NCBI GenBank assembly: GCA_900551325.1
Contig: URVM01000040.1
Location: 1-17,672 of the forward strand
Origin: an uncultured Eubacteriales bacterium
Lineage (GTDB): Bacteria > Bacillota > Clostridia > Lachnospirales > Cellulosilyticaceae
DNA length: 17,672 nt
Direction of reading: 5' to 3'
The notes under the pieces: generated by a model
Told to the model about the DNA's origin: nothing
Databases searched by the model: none
The model's input: only the letters and a program-made list of their open reading frames with translations
Part shown: positions 8,480 to 15,621 of the stretch, piece by piece
How positions within the stretch are numbered: the stretch's first letter is position 1
Layout of the letters: every line of letters starts with the position of its first letter
Position numbers and translations under genes: made by a program

Positions 8480-8519
8480 TATAAATAGACTTTAGAACTA
8501 AAGGATAGTCCTATTTATA
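8480..8519. repeat. Imperfect inverted repeat downstream of mglC
   Basis: TATAAATAG plus ACT (8480-8491) pairs with AGTC plus CTATTTATA (8507-8519) with one bulged base. An inner CTTTAG/CTAAAG pair lies within the loop. There is no T run directly after it; the clear terminator follows nine bases later. It may add a second hairpin at the 3' end of the mRNA. Confidence 0.5.
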
Positions 8520-8528
8520 TAATAATGA

Positions 8529-8569
8529 CCTATGAAACTAGTATATAATATCTAGCTTCATAGGTTTTT
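8529..8569 (+). terminator. Intrinsic terminator of mglBAC
   Basis: A 13-position stem (8529-8541 with 8552-8564) carries a single A-C mismatch and a 10-nt AT loop and is followed by five T. Its arms closely resemble those of the hairpin at 13289-13332. Confidence 0.88.
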
Positions 8570-8657
8570 CATTTTTTAAACTTTATAAATATTAATTTTG
8601 TCATAAGCTTTATTATATTTATATCTTGTACAAGTTTTCTTCCCTAAGGTGGTATGA

Positions 8658-8684
8658 TTGTCCTTATTCTTTCATATATATAAT
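8658..8684 (+). promoter_or_regulatory. Weak candidate promoter for the YkuD-fold gene
   Basis: TTGTCC (8658-8663) and TATAAT (8679-8684) are separated by 15 bp, shorter than ideal. A 10-bp perfect palindrome CTTGTACAAG lies upstream at 8625-8634 and could be an operator. Both are unproven in this AT-rich gap. Confidence 0.3.
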
Positions 8685-8709
8685 TTAGAAAGCTATGTGA
8701 GGTGAGAGG

Positions 8710-10050
8710 ATGAGGCCTAATAAAATACTTTTTTCAAGTGCTTTAACCCTTGTGTTATTAACACTTGCCTTGTTTATTGTACGTGATTTAAATTTTCACT
8801 TTCTAGAAGTAGATGATAAAGGGGCAACAGTTACGATTAATTTTTTATTACCTATGGATCAGGCAGCTTTTAAAGACACACTTAAAATACAAAACCAGTT
8901 AGGTTATGCAGAAGATTTTTCTTGCACCGTTGAGTGGTTAAGTCCTAGAGTATGTCGTATGCGTATAAAGGAAGAAGGGGAAATACGTGGGCAGAAAGTA
9001 CAACTAATCATTAATCATGCACCAACCCAATATGGTAAGCTGACAAAGGAAGCTATTATCCCAATTCAGTTTCAAAGTCAGGTGATGATTGTAGAACCAA
9101 AAGAAGCCCTACTCATTAGCACTCAGGCATCCTTTATTGTACAATTTAATACGCCAATGAATAAGGACATGGTCAGTCGCTACTTATCATCTGATGCAGA
9201 GTTTATTATTGAGCCGATAGAACATACAAAAGGTGGTAAAACCATTGTAGACTATACACGCTTTAAGTTTACGCCTAAAAAACCCCTTTTAAATGATCAT
9301 AAGTACATATTAACCTTTAAAAAAGGTATGCCTTCTCAGTCCAATGTGATGCTAGAAGAAAGCCAACATATTGTTTTACAAACAGATAAAAAACCTATGA
9401 TTTCTCAAGTAATGCCACCTACAGGAAGTAAGTGGGTAGGTCTTTATCCGCGTATGACACTAGAAAGCCAAACGCCTATAGTAGCTGCCTACTTTAATTT
9501 AGAAGGTGAAGTGTTAACAGGAAAGATGAAATCAGAGTACCATGTAGAGTTTTATCCTAAAAAGATGTTAAAGCCTGATCATACTTATATTGGAAGTGTT
9601 CAAATTGAAGCAGCATCGGGAGAGTTAAGTGATCCTATGCCTATACAATTTACAACCCAACCTATTAGTAAAGACAAATACTGGGCAGAAGTGAGACTAG
9701 GAAAAAATCAAGAAATGGTTGTCTATAAAGGTCAAGAAGAAGTAAAACGTATTCAATGTTCAGGCGGAAGTACTAAAACACCAACTACTTTGGGAACCTT
9801 TTACTTAAAAGCTAAAGGGGATAAATATTTCCTTGATGAGACTCAAGAAGGTAGCAACTACTGGCTTATGCTTTCTGAGCAAATTCGTATTCATGGCATG
9901 ACAAGAAACGAATACTGGGAAATTAAAATGGATGTACTTAATCGTTTAGGTGAAGGCCAGACAAAAGGAGACATTGTTATGCGAGAAGAAGATGCACTTT
10001 GGCTTTATGAGAACCTGCCTATTGATACAATGATAGTCATCCATGACTAA
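8710..10050 (+). CDS. Exported protein with Ig-like domains and a catalytically degenerate L,D-transpeptidase (YkuD) fold
   Basis: A 446-residue protein with an N-terminal membrane anchor or signal (about 5-24). Residues about 35-320 contain two or three beta-rich segments, two with the Big_5/SbsA-like pattern INFLLPMD (43-50) and VQFNTPMN (144-151). Residues about 323-446 match a YkuD domain: TKTPTTLGTFYL (355-366), IRIHGM (392-397), and a C-terminal MREEDALWLYENLPIDTMIVI. The catalytic block normally reads S-H-G-C-I-R-L/M; here it is TKGDIVM (418-424). The nucleophilic Cys is Asp421, and the His and Arg are also lost. The reading frame is intact and the fold motifs flank it, so this is probably a pseudoenzyme acting in the cell wall by binding rather than crosslinking. 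GAGGTG lies five bases before ATG. It stands alone between two terminators. Confidence 0.8.
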   Translation: MRPNKILFSSALTLVLLTLALFIVRDLNFHFLEVDDKGATVTINFLLPMDQAAFKDTLKIQNQLGYAEDFSCTVEWLSPRVCRMRIKEEGEIRGQKVQLIINHAPTQYGKLTKEAIIPIQFQSQVMIVEPKEALLISTQASFIVQFNTPMNKDMVSRYLSSDAEFIIEPIEHTKGGKTIVDYTRFKFTPKKPLLNDHKYILTFKKGMPSQSNVMLEESQHIVLQTDKKPMISQVMPPTGSKWVGLYPRMTLESQTPIVAAYFNLEGEVLTGKMKSEYHVEFYPKKMLKPDHTYIGSVQIEAASGELSDPMPIQFTTQPISKDKYWAEVRLGKNQEMVVYKGQEEVKRIQCSGGSTKTPTTLGTFYLKAKGDKYFLDETQEGSNYWLMLSEQIRIHGMTRNEYWEIKMDVLNRLGEGQTKGDIVMREEDALWLYENLPIDTMIVIHD

Positions 10051-10056
10051 AAAATG

Positions 10057-10083
10057 AGGGCTGCTTTTTTAGCAGTCCTTTTT
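10057..10083 (+). terminator. Intrinsic terminator after the YkuD-fold gene
   Basis: A 9-bp stem (10057-10065 with 10071-10079, one G-U) with a T5 loop is followed by a T run to 10083. It begins seven bases after the stop codon. Confidence 0.9.
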
Positions 10084-10243
10084 ATATGTATCTAGATAGT
10101 TATAAAAACTAGAAACTGATCTAGCTAATATAAAGTAAAATGCATTATAGATGAGTAGAACCTTCATATTTTGACTTTAAGTATAAAAAAACACGGGCAT
10201 ATACTTTTTTAAAAATAAAAATATGAAATGTAAAAATTTTATC

Positions 10244-10271
10244 TTGCAATTTTTATATAATATGATAATAT
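10244..10271 (+). promoter_or_regulatory. Candidate gdhA promoter
   Basis: TTGCAA (10244-10249) and TAATAT (10266-10271) are 16 bp apart, with TG one base before the -10 (extended -10). The expected start is near 10278, leaving a leader of about 55 nt. From 10084 to 10243 I see only AT-rich sequence with short CTAG-containing palindromes (for example ATCTAGAT at 10090-10097) and no gene. Confidence 0.45.
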
Positions 10272-10333
10272 ACTACTATAAAAATATATAGTGATATATG
10301 TTATATTAATTTATAAATGAAAGGGGCACTACC

Positions 10334-11683
10334 ATGGCATTTCGTACATCTTATATGACAGATTTAATGGAGCGTGTTATTAAAAATCATCCAGCTGAAC
10401 CAGAGTTTCACCAAGCAGTTAAAGAGGTTTTACTTTGTATGGAGCCTGTAGCCGAGAAAAATCCAAAGTATGTGGATGCAGGTATTTTTGAACGTATTGT
10501 AGAACCGGAAAGAATTATTATTTTTAGAGTTTCATGGGTAGATGATCATGGAAAAGTTCATGTAAATAGAGGCTACCGTGTACAATTTAATAGTGCCATT
10601 GGTCCTTATAAAGGTGGGCTTCGTTTCCATCCATCAGTAAATCTTGGAGTTATTAAGTTTTTAGGCTTTGAACAAATCTTTAAAAACTCTTTAACTGGCT
10701 TACCTATGGGTGGTGGTAAAGGTGGTAGTGACTTTGATCCAAAAGGTAAATCTGACAATGAAATCATGCGTTTTTGCCAAAGCTTTATGACAGAGCTTGC
10801 TAAACATATTGGTCAATTTACAGATGTACCAGCAGGAGACATTGGTGTAGGTGCACGTGAAATTGGCTATATGTATGGTCAATACAAACGTATCCAAAAT
10901 GAATTTACTGGTGTTTTAACTGGAAAAGGTTTAACATATGGTGGTTCTTTAGCTAGAAAAGAAGCAACAGGTTATGGTTGCTGCTACTTTACTGCTGAAA
11001 TGCTCGCTACACGTAATGAATCTTTCCGTGGTAAAACAGTAGTTATTTCAGGTTCTGGTAATGTAGCTATTTATGCAGCTGAAAAAGCTACTCAACTTGG
11101 TGCAACAGTTGTAGCACTTAGTGATTCAAATGGCTATATTCATGATCCAGCAGGTATTGATTTAGACCTTGTTAAACAATTAAAAGAAGTAGAACGTGCA
11201 CGTATTAGCGAATATGTAAACAGAAAAGCAGGTGCAACTTATACTGAAGGTTGCCGTGGTATTTGGCAAATTCCATGTCATATAGCACTTCCTTGTGCAA
11301 CACAGAACGAATTACATGAAGAAGATGCTAAAACACTTGTAGCAAATGGTGTCATTGCTGTAGCAGAAGGCGCAAATATGCCATCTACTCCAGAAGCAGT
11401 AGAAGTATTTTTAGCAAATAATGTTCTTTTTGGACCAGGTAAAGCAGCCAATGCAGGTGGTGTTGCTACATCAGGCCTTGAAATGTCACAAAACAGCTTA
11501 CGTCTTAGCTGGACTTTTGAAGAAGTAGATGAAAAGCTTCAAAACATTATGAAAAATATTCATAATAGTGCTCGTCTTGCTGCTACAGAATATGGTGATC
11601 CAGATAACTATGTACTTGGTGCTAATATTGCTGGTTTCTTAAAAGTAGCTGATGCTATGTATATGCAAGGTGTTGCTTACTAA
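10334..11683 (+). CDS. gdhA: Glutamate dehydrogenase, NADP-type, hexameric family I
   Basis: A 449-residue enzyme that interconverts 2-oxoglutarate plus ammonium with glutamate, linking nitrogen assimilation to carbon metabolism in the cytoplasm. It aligns along its length with the clostridial enzyme. Substrate and catalytic residues are K93 (PYKGGLRF), K117, K129 (PMGGGKGG) and D169 (VPAGD), four positions offset from the Clostridium symbiosum numbering as I recall it. The nucleotide fold has GSGNVA (240-245). The coenzyme loop reads ALSDSNGY (261-268); GSG and SDS resemble NADP-dependent members rather than the NAD enzyme with GFG and SGP, so I favour NADP (EC 1.4.1.4). AAGGGG lies seven bases before ATG. 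It is monocistronic, with its own promoter and terminator. Confidence 0.95.
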   Translation: MAFRTSYMTDLMERVIKNHPAEPEFHQAVKEVLLCMEPVAEKNPKYVDAGIFERIVEPERIIIFRVSWVDDHGKVHVNRGYRVQFNSAIGPYKGGLRFHPSVNLGVIKFLGFEQIFKNSLTGLPMGGGKGGSDFDPKGKSDNEIMRFCQSFMTELAKHIGQFTDVPAGDIGVGAREIGYMYGQYKRIQNEFTGVLTGKGLTYGGSLARKEATGYGCCYFTAEMLATRNESFRGKTVVISGSGNVAIYAAEKATQLGATVVALSDSNGYIHDPAGIDLDLVKQLKEVERARISEYVNRKAGATYTEGCRGIWQIPCHIALPCATQNELHEEDAKTLVANGVIAVAEGANMPSTPEAVEVFLANNVLFGPGKAANAGGVATSGLEMSQNSLRLSWTFEEVDEKLQNIMKNIHNSARLAATEYGDPDNYVLGANIAGFLKVADAMYMQGVAY

Positions 11684-11720
11684 AATAGACCCCTTTGTGA
11701 ATGGACGAAGATTTATAAAG

Positions 11721-11775
11721 AGAAGGTATGTTAATTCTATAGATTCCTTTTATAGAATACATACCTTCTTTATTT
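11721..11775 (+). terminator. Intrinsic terminator of gdhA
   Basis: A long hairpin pairs 11721-11741 with 11751-11769, about 19 bp with a two-base bulge and a 9-nt loop, followed by a T-rich tract interrupted by A. Confidence 0.85.
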
Positions 11776-11806
11776 TATTTAAACATTCTTTGACAAAATC
11801 ATACTT

Positions 11807-11834
11807 TTTACAAAGATAACCTATGAATTATAAA
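11807..11834 (+). promoter_or_regulatory. Candidate promoter for the HD-GYP-like gene
   Basis: TTTACA (11807-11812) and TATAAA (11829-11834) are 16 bp apart. A consensus TTGACA at 11790-11795 lacks a good -10 at the right distance. A short tandem run of ATAAT units (11835-11853) follows and offers several other TATAAT matches, so the exact start is uncertain. Confidence 0.35.
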
Positions 11835-11896
11835 TATAATATAATATAATATTCCTTACAGACATTTATACTTCAATGAGATGAGGGAGAGACGCT

Positions 11897-12877
11897 ATGT
11901 ATAAAATTGATCTTCCAGTTACAAGATGTTTACCGGGGATGGTAACAGCAGAACCAGTTATAGATCTTAATACAGGTTCTACAATTATTGGAGCAGAACA
12001 AATACTAACAGATACTATTATTCAAAAACTCTATAAATTTAATTATAATAAAATATGTGTATATGTAGGCACATGGAATAATATTTGGAATGTAGCTCCA
12101 GAGGTGGTAGAAAAATACGAAGTACACCGTAAAGAATTAAAAGCTATTTTAGATAAATTAACATTAACAAAAGTGTTAGACGTAGAAGCGCTTAAATCCA
12201 TTGCAACACGTATGCAAGTAGATTTCAATCAAAACTATACCATTTTAGCTTGTATAAATATGGTACGTTTAGCAGACGCTTATACTTATACACATAGTAT
12301 AAATGTAGCTTTGCTTTCAATGCTTATAGGTAAATGGATGGGTTATAAAGATGATGCAATTGAAGACTTAATCATCTTTGGCTTAGTTCATGATGTGGGA
12401 CAAGATATGATGCCTGAAGAGCTTTTACAACCTATAGGTTCACTTTCAAATGATGAGTTTGCTCATATTAAAAATTGTATCCGCTACGGTTATGAAGTTC
12501 TAGAAAAAATAAGAGAAACAAAAATAGATGAAGGCGAAAATACTAAACTAAAAAAAATCCAAAGTATTATTGATATTGCAGATGTTTATGATTCTATGAC
12601 AGCTCATCGTATTTATCGTCAGAATCAGTCACCTTTTGAGATACTTGAGCTTTTACAAAATGGAGTCATTGGTAAATTTGATCCAGAAATTCTTCTTACC
12701 TTTATTAATAATATAGCTAATTATTATGTAGGTACGTATGTTGTTTTAAGCACAGGTGATGTAGGTGAAGTTGTTTTTGTTCATCCTCACTGTGTTTACA
12801 GACCTATTGTTCGTGTAGGAGAAACATATTTTGATTTAAATGTACAAGCCCATATTAAAATTTTACAAATTGCTTAA
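11897..12877 (+). CDS. Degenerate HD-GYP domain protein (probable non-catalytic c-di-GMP phosphodiesterase relative)
   Basis: A 326-residue soluble protein. The N-terminal part (about 1-60, PGMVTAEPV, LTDTIIQKLYKF) and C-terminal tail (YYVGTYVVLSTGDVGEVV, 277-294) are those usual in Firmicute HD-GYP proteins. The core keeps H133 (THSINVALLS), H165-D166 (HDVGQ) and D229 (IADVYDSMTAHRIYR). The next histidine, normally in an IKxHP context, is Cys194 (IKNCIRYG). The whole stretch holding the double His and the G-Y-P loop is missing: only about 20 residues, largely charged, link YGYEVLEKI to the ADVYD motif. The family Lys of HDxGK is Gln169. With most metal ligands gone, c-di-GMP hydrolysis is unlikely; binding or scaffolding is possible. 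The frame is intact, and AGGGAG lies about seven bases before ATG. Confidence 0.8.
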   Translation: MYKIDLPVTRCLPGMVTAEPVIDLNTGSTIIGAEQILTDTIIQKLYKFNYNKICVYVGTWNNIWNVAPEVVEKYEVHRKELKAILDKLTLTKVLDVEALKSIATRMQVDFNQNYTILACINMVRLADAYTYTHSINVALLSMLIGKWMGYKDDAIEDLIIFGLVHDVGQDMMPEELLQPIGSLSNDEFAHIKNCIRYGYEVLEKIRETKIDEGENTKLKKIQSIIDIADVYDSMTAHRIYRQNQSPFEILELLQNGVIGKFDPEILLTFINNIANYYVGTYVVLSTGDVGEVVFVHPHCVYRPIVRVGETYFDLNVQAHIKILQIA

Positions 12878-12954
12878 GAATTTATCGCGTATAAAATTCG
12901 ACACTTTGCTTATACTAAGTTCATAACATTTATTTAGCAAAGGAGCAATGTAAA

Positions 12955-13248
12955 ATGAAAAAAGCATGCATTTTAATGTTAGTTGTTGCAAGTATGTTAT
13001 CATTCGTTGGTTGTGCAGCTGGTTATGATTCTACAACAGGTTATAATGGCTATAACTATAATGGTTATGGCAACTATAATAACTATGGTAGAGGTTATGG
13101 TTATAGTAATTACTATAATAGACCTGGTTACAATGGTTATGGTACAACTACCTATAAAGGTACTAATACTTACAATGGAACAACAGGTTATGGGACAACT
13201 GGGTACGGTACAACAGGTACTGGTACAACAATGACACCAAACTATTAA
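12955..13248 (+). CDS. Small Tyr/Gly/Thr/Asn-rich lipoprotein, unknown function
   Basis: A 97-residue predicted lipoprotein. Lys2-Lys3, a hydrophobic core and the lipobox FVGC give an acylated Cys20. Of the 77 residues after Cys20, I count 19 Gly, 18 Tyr, 17 Thr and 12 Asn: 66 of 77. The order is GYNGYNYN-type repeats first, then GTTGYG repeats near the C terminus. There is almost no charge and no globular domain. Such sequence suggests a disordered, sticky surface tether or cell-wall-associated polymer. AAGGAG lies eight to nine bases before ATG. The gene follows the HD-GYP-like gene by 77 bases with no terminator between, so co-transcription is possible. I see no convincing separate promoter. 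I do not recognise a named family. Confidence 0.8.
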   Translation: MKKACILMLVVASMLSFVGCAAGYDSTTGYNGYNYNGYGNYNNYGRGYGYSNYYNRPGYNGYGTTTYKGTNTYNGTTGYGTTGYGTTGTGTTMTPNY

Positions 13249-13288
13249 AAATAGTTGTCTATTAATTGTTAATAAGACTCAATAAATT

Positions 13289-13332
13289 AAAGACCTATTA
13301 AACTAGATTTTTACTAGCTTAATAGGTCTTTT
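13289..13332. terminator. Bidirectional terminator between the lipoprotein gene and the convergent membrane-protein gene
   Basis: An 18-position stem (13289-13306 with 13314-13331) has a 7-nt loop and one A-C mismatch. It begins with AAAG and ends with CTTTT, so it can end transcripts from both sides. Its arms share the CCTATnAA-A-CTAG / CTAG-C-TTnATAGG plan with the mglBAC terminator. Confidence 0.85.
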
Positions 13333-13374
13333 CATATAAATAAAAACCCTTCCTAAATAGATCTATGCATTTTA

Positions 13375-13746
13375 TTATAATAAGAGTAACAAAGTAAATC
13401 CTGCTAAAATTATATGGATGCAAAGAGTTACTATATTAATAAGTTTTGTATAACGTACAACATGTATAGGCCATTTTTTTGTATGTAAGAAGTAATAACT
13501 TCCAATAATAAATAGAAAGCCTACTAATATAAAAATAACGCCTATAGGCAATTGATAAGTTACACCAATATTTAAAAACATATACATTAATAATACAAGT
13601 ACATCACCTAAAAGGGTAAGTGTACTTAAATGCCAAGGCTCCAATTTATGTTGACTTTTTTGCTCCCAATCATAAACTTCTTTTTTTTCTTTCTCAGGTA
13701 AACTACCTTTTTCAAGAGACAGTACAGAGTTTTTCTTATCTTTCAT
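13375..13746 (-). CDS. Small membrane protein with three predicted helices, unknown function
   Basis: A 123-residue protein. A hydrophilic, Lys/Glu-rich N-terminal segment of about 40 residues precedes three hydrophobic helices: one after EPWHLST, one after QLPIG, and a C-terminal one ending in a run of five leucines. ATG at 13746 has AGGGGA eight bases upstream; the longer upstream reading (to 13815) would run over the promoter. I recognise no family. It is convergent with the lipoprotein gene and divergent from the radical SAM gene. No catalytic motif is visible. The charged N terminus probably faces the cytoplasm. Confidence 0.7.
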   Translation of the reverse strand: MKDKKNSVLSLEKGSLPEKEKKEVYDWEQKSQHKLEPWHLSTLTLLGDVLVLLMYMFLNIGVTYQLPIGVIFILVGFLFIIGSYYFLHTKKWPIHVVRYTKLINIVTLCIHIILAGFTLLLLL

Positions 13747-13778
13747 ATCTATTCCCCTAACTTTAATTATTATAAATG

Positions 13779-13807
13779 AGTATACAAATTTTACTTCCTT
13801 TTTGCAA
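13779..13807 (-). promoter_or_regulatory. Promoter of the small membrane protein gene
   Basis: On the minus strand TTGCAA (13802-13807) and TATACT (13779-13784) are separated by exactly 17 bp. The start would fall about 25 bases before the ATG. TTGCAA is its own reverse complement and is also used by the opposite promoter. Confidence 0.55.
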
Positions 13808-13828
13808 TAGACCAACTTATGTTATAAT
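13802..13828 (+). promoter_or_regulatory. Promoter of the radical SAM gene, sharing a -35 hexamer
   Basis: TTGCAA (13802-13807) precedes TGTTATAAT (extended -10, TATAAT at 13823-13828) with a 15-bp spacer. The extended -10 compensates for the short spacer. The start is expected near 13835, just before the AAGGAAGG ribosome binding region. Confidence 0.5.
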
Positions 13829-13861
13829 AAGACTATTATACTAAGGAAGGACTTAAATATT

Positions 13862-15586
13862 GTGAAGATATTACTTGTTTCATTTAACGCTAAATTTATT
13901 CATTCATCCCTTGCTCTAAGACTTATTCGTGATTACTGCAAGGATTATAACGAACATATGGAAATTTTAGAACTAACTATTAATCATCAGCTTGGTAGTA
14001 TTTTAAAAGAAATCTACATGAAGCAACCAGATGTATTAGGACTTTCTTGCTATATTTGGAATATGGACTTAGTAGAAGAACTTGTTCCACTTATTAAAAA
14101 GGTATTACCAAATACAAAAATTGTACTAGGTGGTCCAGAAGTTTCTTATAATAGTGAGCATATTTTAAATAAGATTCCAGTTGACGTGATTATAGAAAAT
14201 GAAGGAGAAGAAACTTGGTATGAATATGCCACTTACCTTATAAAAGGTGAAGGTGCTTTAGAAAATATAAAAGGTATTGTTTATCGTACAGAAGAAGGAG
14301 AAATTCGTCGTAACCTAGCTAGACCACTTATGGATATGGCTAAGCTTCCTTTTGTCTATGACGATCTTTCTGGCCTTGAACATAAAATCATGTATTATGA
14401 AGCATCACGTGGTTGTCCATTTAACTGCCAGTACTGTTTATCCTCTGTTGAAAAAGGTGTGCGCTTTATGCCTATAGAAAGGGTATTAAAGGAGCTTCAA
14501 TACTTCTTAGATCATAGAGTAAAACAAGTTAAATTTGTAGACCGTACTTTCAATACAAATAAATATTATGCAAGAGAAATTTGGCAATACATTATTAATA
14601 ATGACAATGGTTATACAAACTTCCATTTTGAAATTGCAGCAGAGCTTCTTACTGACGAATGTCTAGAAACTTTAAAAGGAGCAAGACCAGGTCTTATCCA
14701 ATTTGAAATAGGTGTTCAGTCAAGTAACTTTGAAGTACTAACTGCTATAGATCGTAAAATGCCATTTGAAGATATTCGTGAGATCTCTCTTAAAATTAAA
14801 CAATTAGGCAATATTCATCAACATCTAGATTTAATTGCTGGTCTACCTTATGAAGATTATCAGTCCTTTAGACAATCCTTTAATGATGTGATTAGCTTAA
14901 GACCAGAACAATTCCAACTTGGCTTTTTAAAGCTTCTTAAAGGTTCAGGACTTAGACAGCGTGCAGAAGAATACGGTATTGTTTACCATTCTAAAGCACC
15001 TTATGAAGTTTTATATACAAACCATATTAGCTTTAAAGAACTTTTAAGATTACATGGTATAGAAGAGCTAGTAGAACGTTATTATAATAGTGAACGCTTT
15101 AGCCGTAGCTTAGAATACCTTTATACTTTATGTACATCACCTTTTGATTTTTATGAAGCCTTTAATGACTTTTGGGAAGTAAATGGCTATGACAAGGTAG
15201 CTCATAAAAAAGATGCTTATTATTTATTACTTGTTCAATTTGCAGATACATTAGAAGGTGTAAATAAAACACTTATAAGAGAACTTGTAAAGATGGATTG
15301 GTATGCTCATGAAATGATTAAAGAAGTGCCAGAATCACTTATTACTCTTGATCAAAATCCATATAGAGAAGAGGCTAATAGCATCATTCGTGATGATGTG
15401 TTTATGATAGAAAAAGTAGGTGTAGATCCACAATGGACTTCAAGACAACGTCTAAGAAAGATGCATATTGAATGGTTTAGCTACGGGGTACACTTAGATA
15501 ATGAAAAAGCTACAAAACCTATTGCCTTACTCTTTGACTATACCACATCACCAGTACGCTACACTGTATTAAATGATTTACGCTAG
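13862..15586 (+). CDS. B12-binding domain radical SAM protein with DUF4080-like C-terminal region
   Basis: A 574-residue iron-sulfur enzyme. Residues about 1-130 look like a cobalamin-binding Rossmann domain (ILLVSFNAKFIHSSLALRLI, VLGLSCYIWN, IVLGGPEVSYN, IIENEGEETW). The radical SAM core carries the cluster motif C185-x3-C189-x2-C192 (RGCPFNCQYC), followed by FEIGVQSS and DLIAGLPYED segments typical of the superfamily. The last 200 residues match the DUF4080 tail I associate with this group. The substrate is unknown; members are often guessed to be methylases. The start is GTG 13862, with AAGGAAGG ending 11 bases upstream, a slightly long spacing. It is followed 35 bases later by endonuclease III, with no terminator between, so the two are probably co-transcribed. 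Confidence 0.88.
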   Translation: MKILLVSFNAKFIHSSLALRLIRDYCKDYNEHMEILELTINHQLGSILKEIYMKQPDVLGLSCYIWNMDLVEELVPLIKKVLPNTKIVLGGPEVSYNSEHILNKIPVDVIIENEGEETWYEYATYLIKGEGALENIKGIVYRTEEGEIRRNLARPLMDMAKLPFVYDDLSGLEHKIMYYEASRGCPFNCQYCLSSVEKGVRFMPIERVLKELQYFLDHRVKQVKFVDRTFNTNKYYAREIWQYIINNDNGYTNFHFEIAAELLTDECLETLKGARPGLIQFEIGVQSSNFEVLTAIDRKMPFEDIREISLKIKQLGNIHQHLDLIAGLPYEDYQSFRQSFNDVISLRPEQFQLGFLKLLKGSGLRQRAEEYGIVYHSKAPYEVLYTNHISFKELLRLHGIEELVERYYNSERFSRSLEYLYTLCTSPFDFYEAFNDFWEVNGYDKVAHKKDAYYLLLVQFADTLEGVNKTLIRELVKMDWYAHEMIKEVPESLITLDQNPYREEANSIIRDDVFMIEKVGVDPQWTSRQRLRKMHIEWFSYGVHLDNEKATKPIALLFDYTTSPVRYTVLNDLR

Positions 15587-15621
15587 ATAAAACTAAAGTT
15601 AAGTACAAAGGAGGTAGCACT

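Noticed and set aside
11835..11853. Phase-variable ATAAT microsatellite controlling the HD-GYP-like gene
   Set aside because: There are only about four short units in a very AT-rich spacer, too few to argue for slippage control without strain comparison.
12983..13234. Overlapping 83-codon ORF in another frame of the lipoprotein gene
   Set aside because: It is a by-product of the repetitive lipoprotein coding sequence; it lacks its own ribosome binding site, and the lipoprotein frame has a clear signal peptide and lipobox.
13747..13815. Longer 146-residue form of the small minus-strand membrane protein
   Set aside because: The extension covers the TATACT promoter element, while ATG 13746 has a good AGGGGA site at the right distance.
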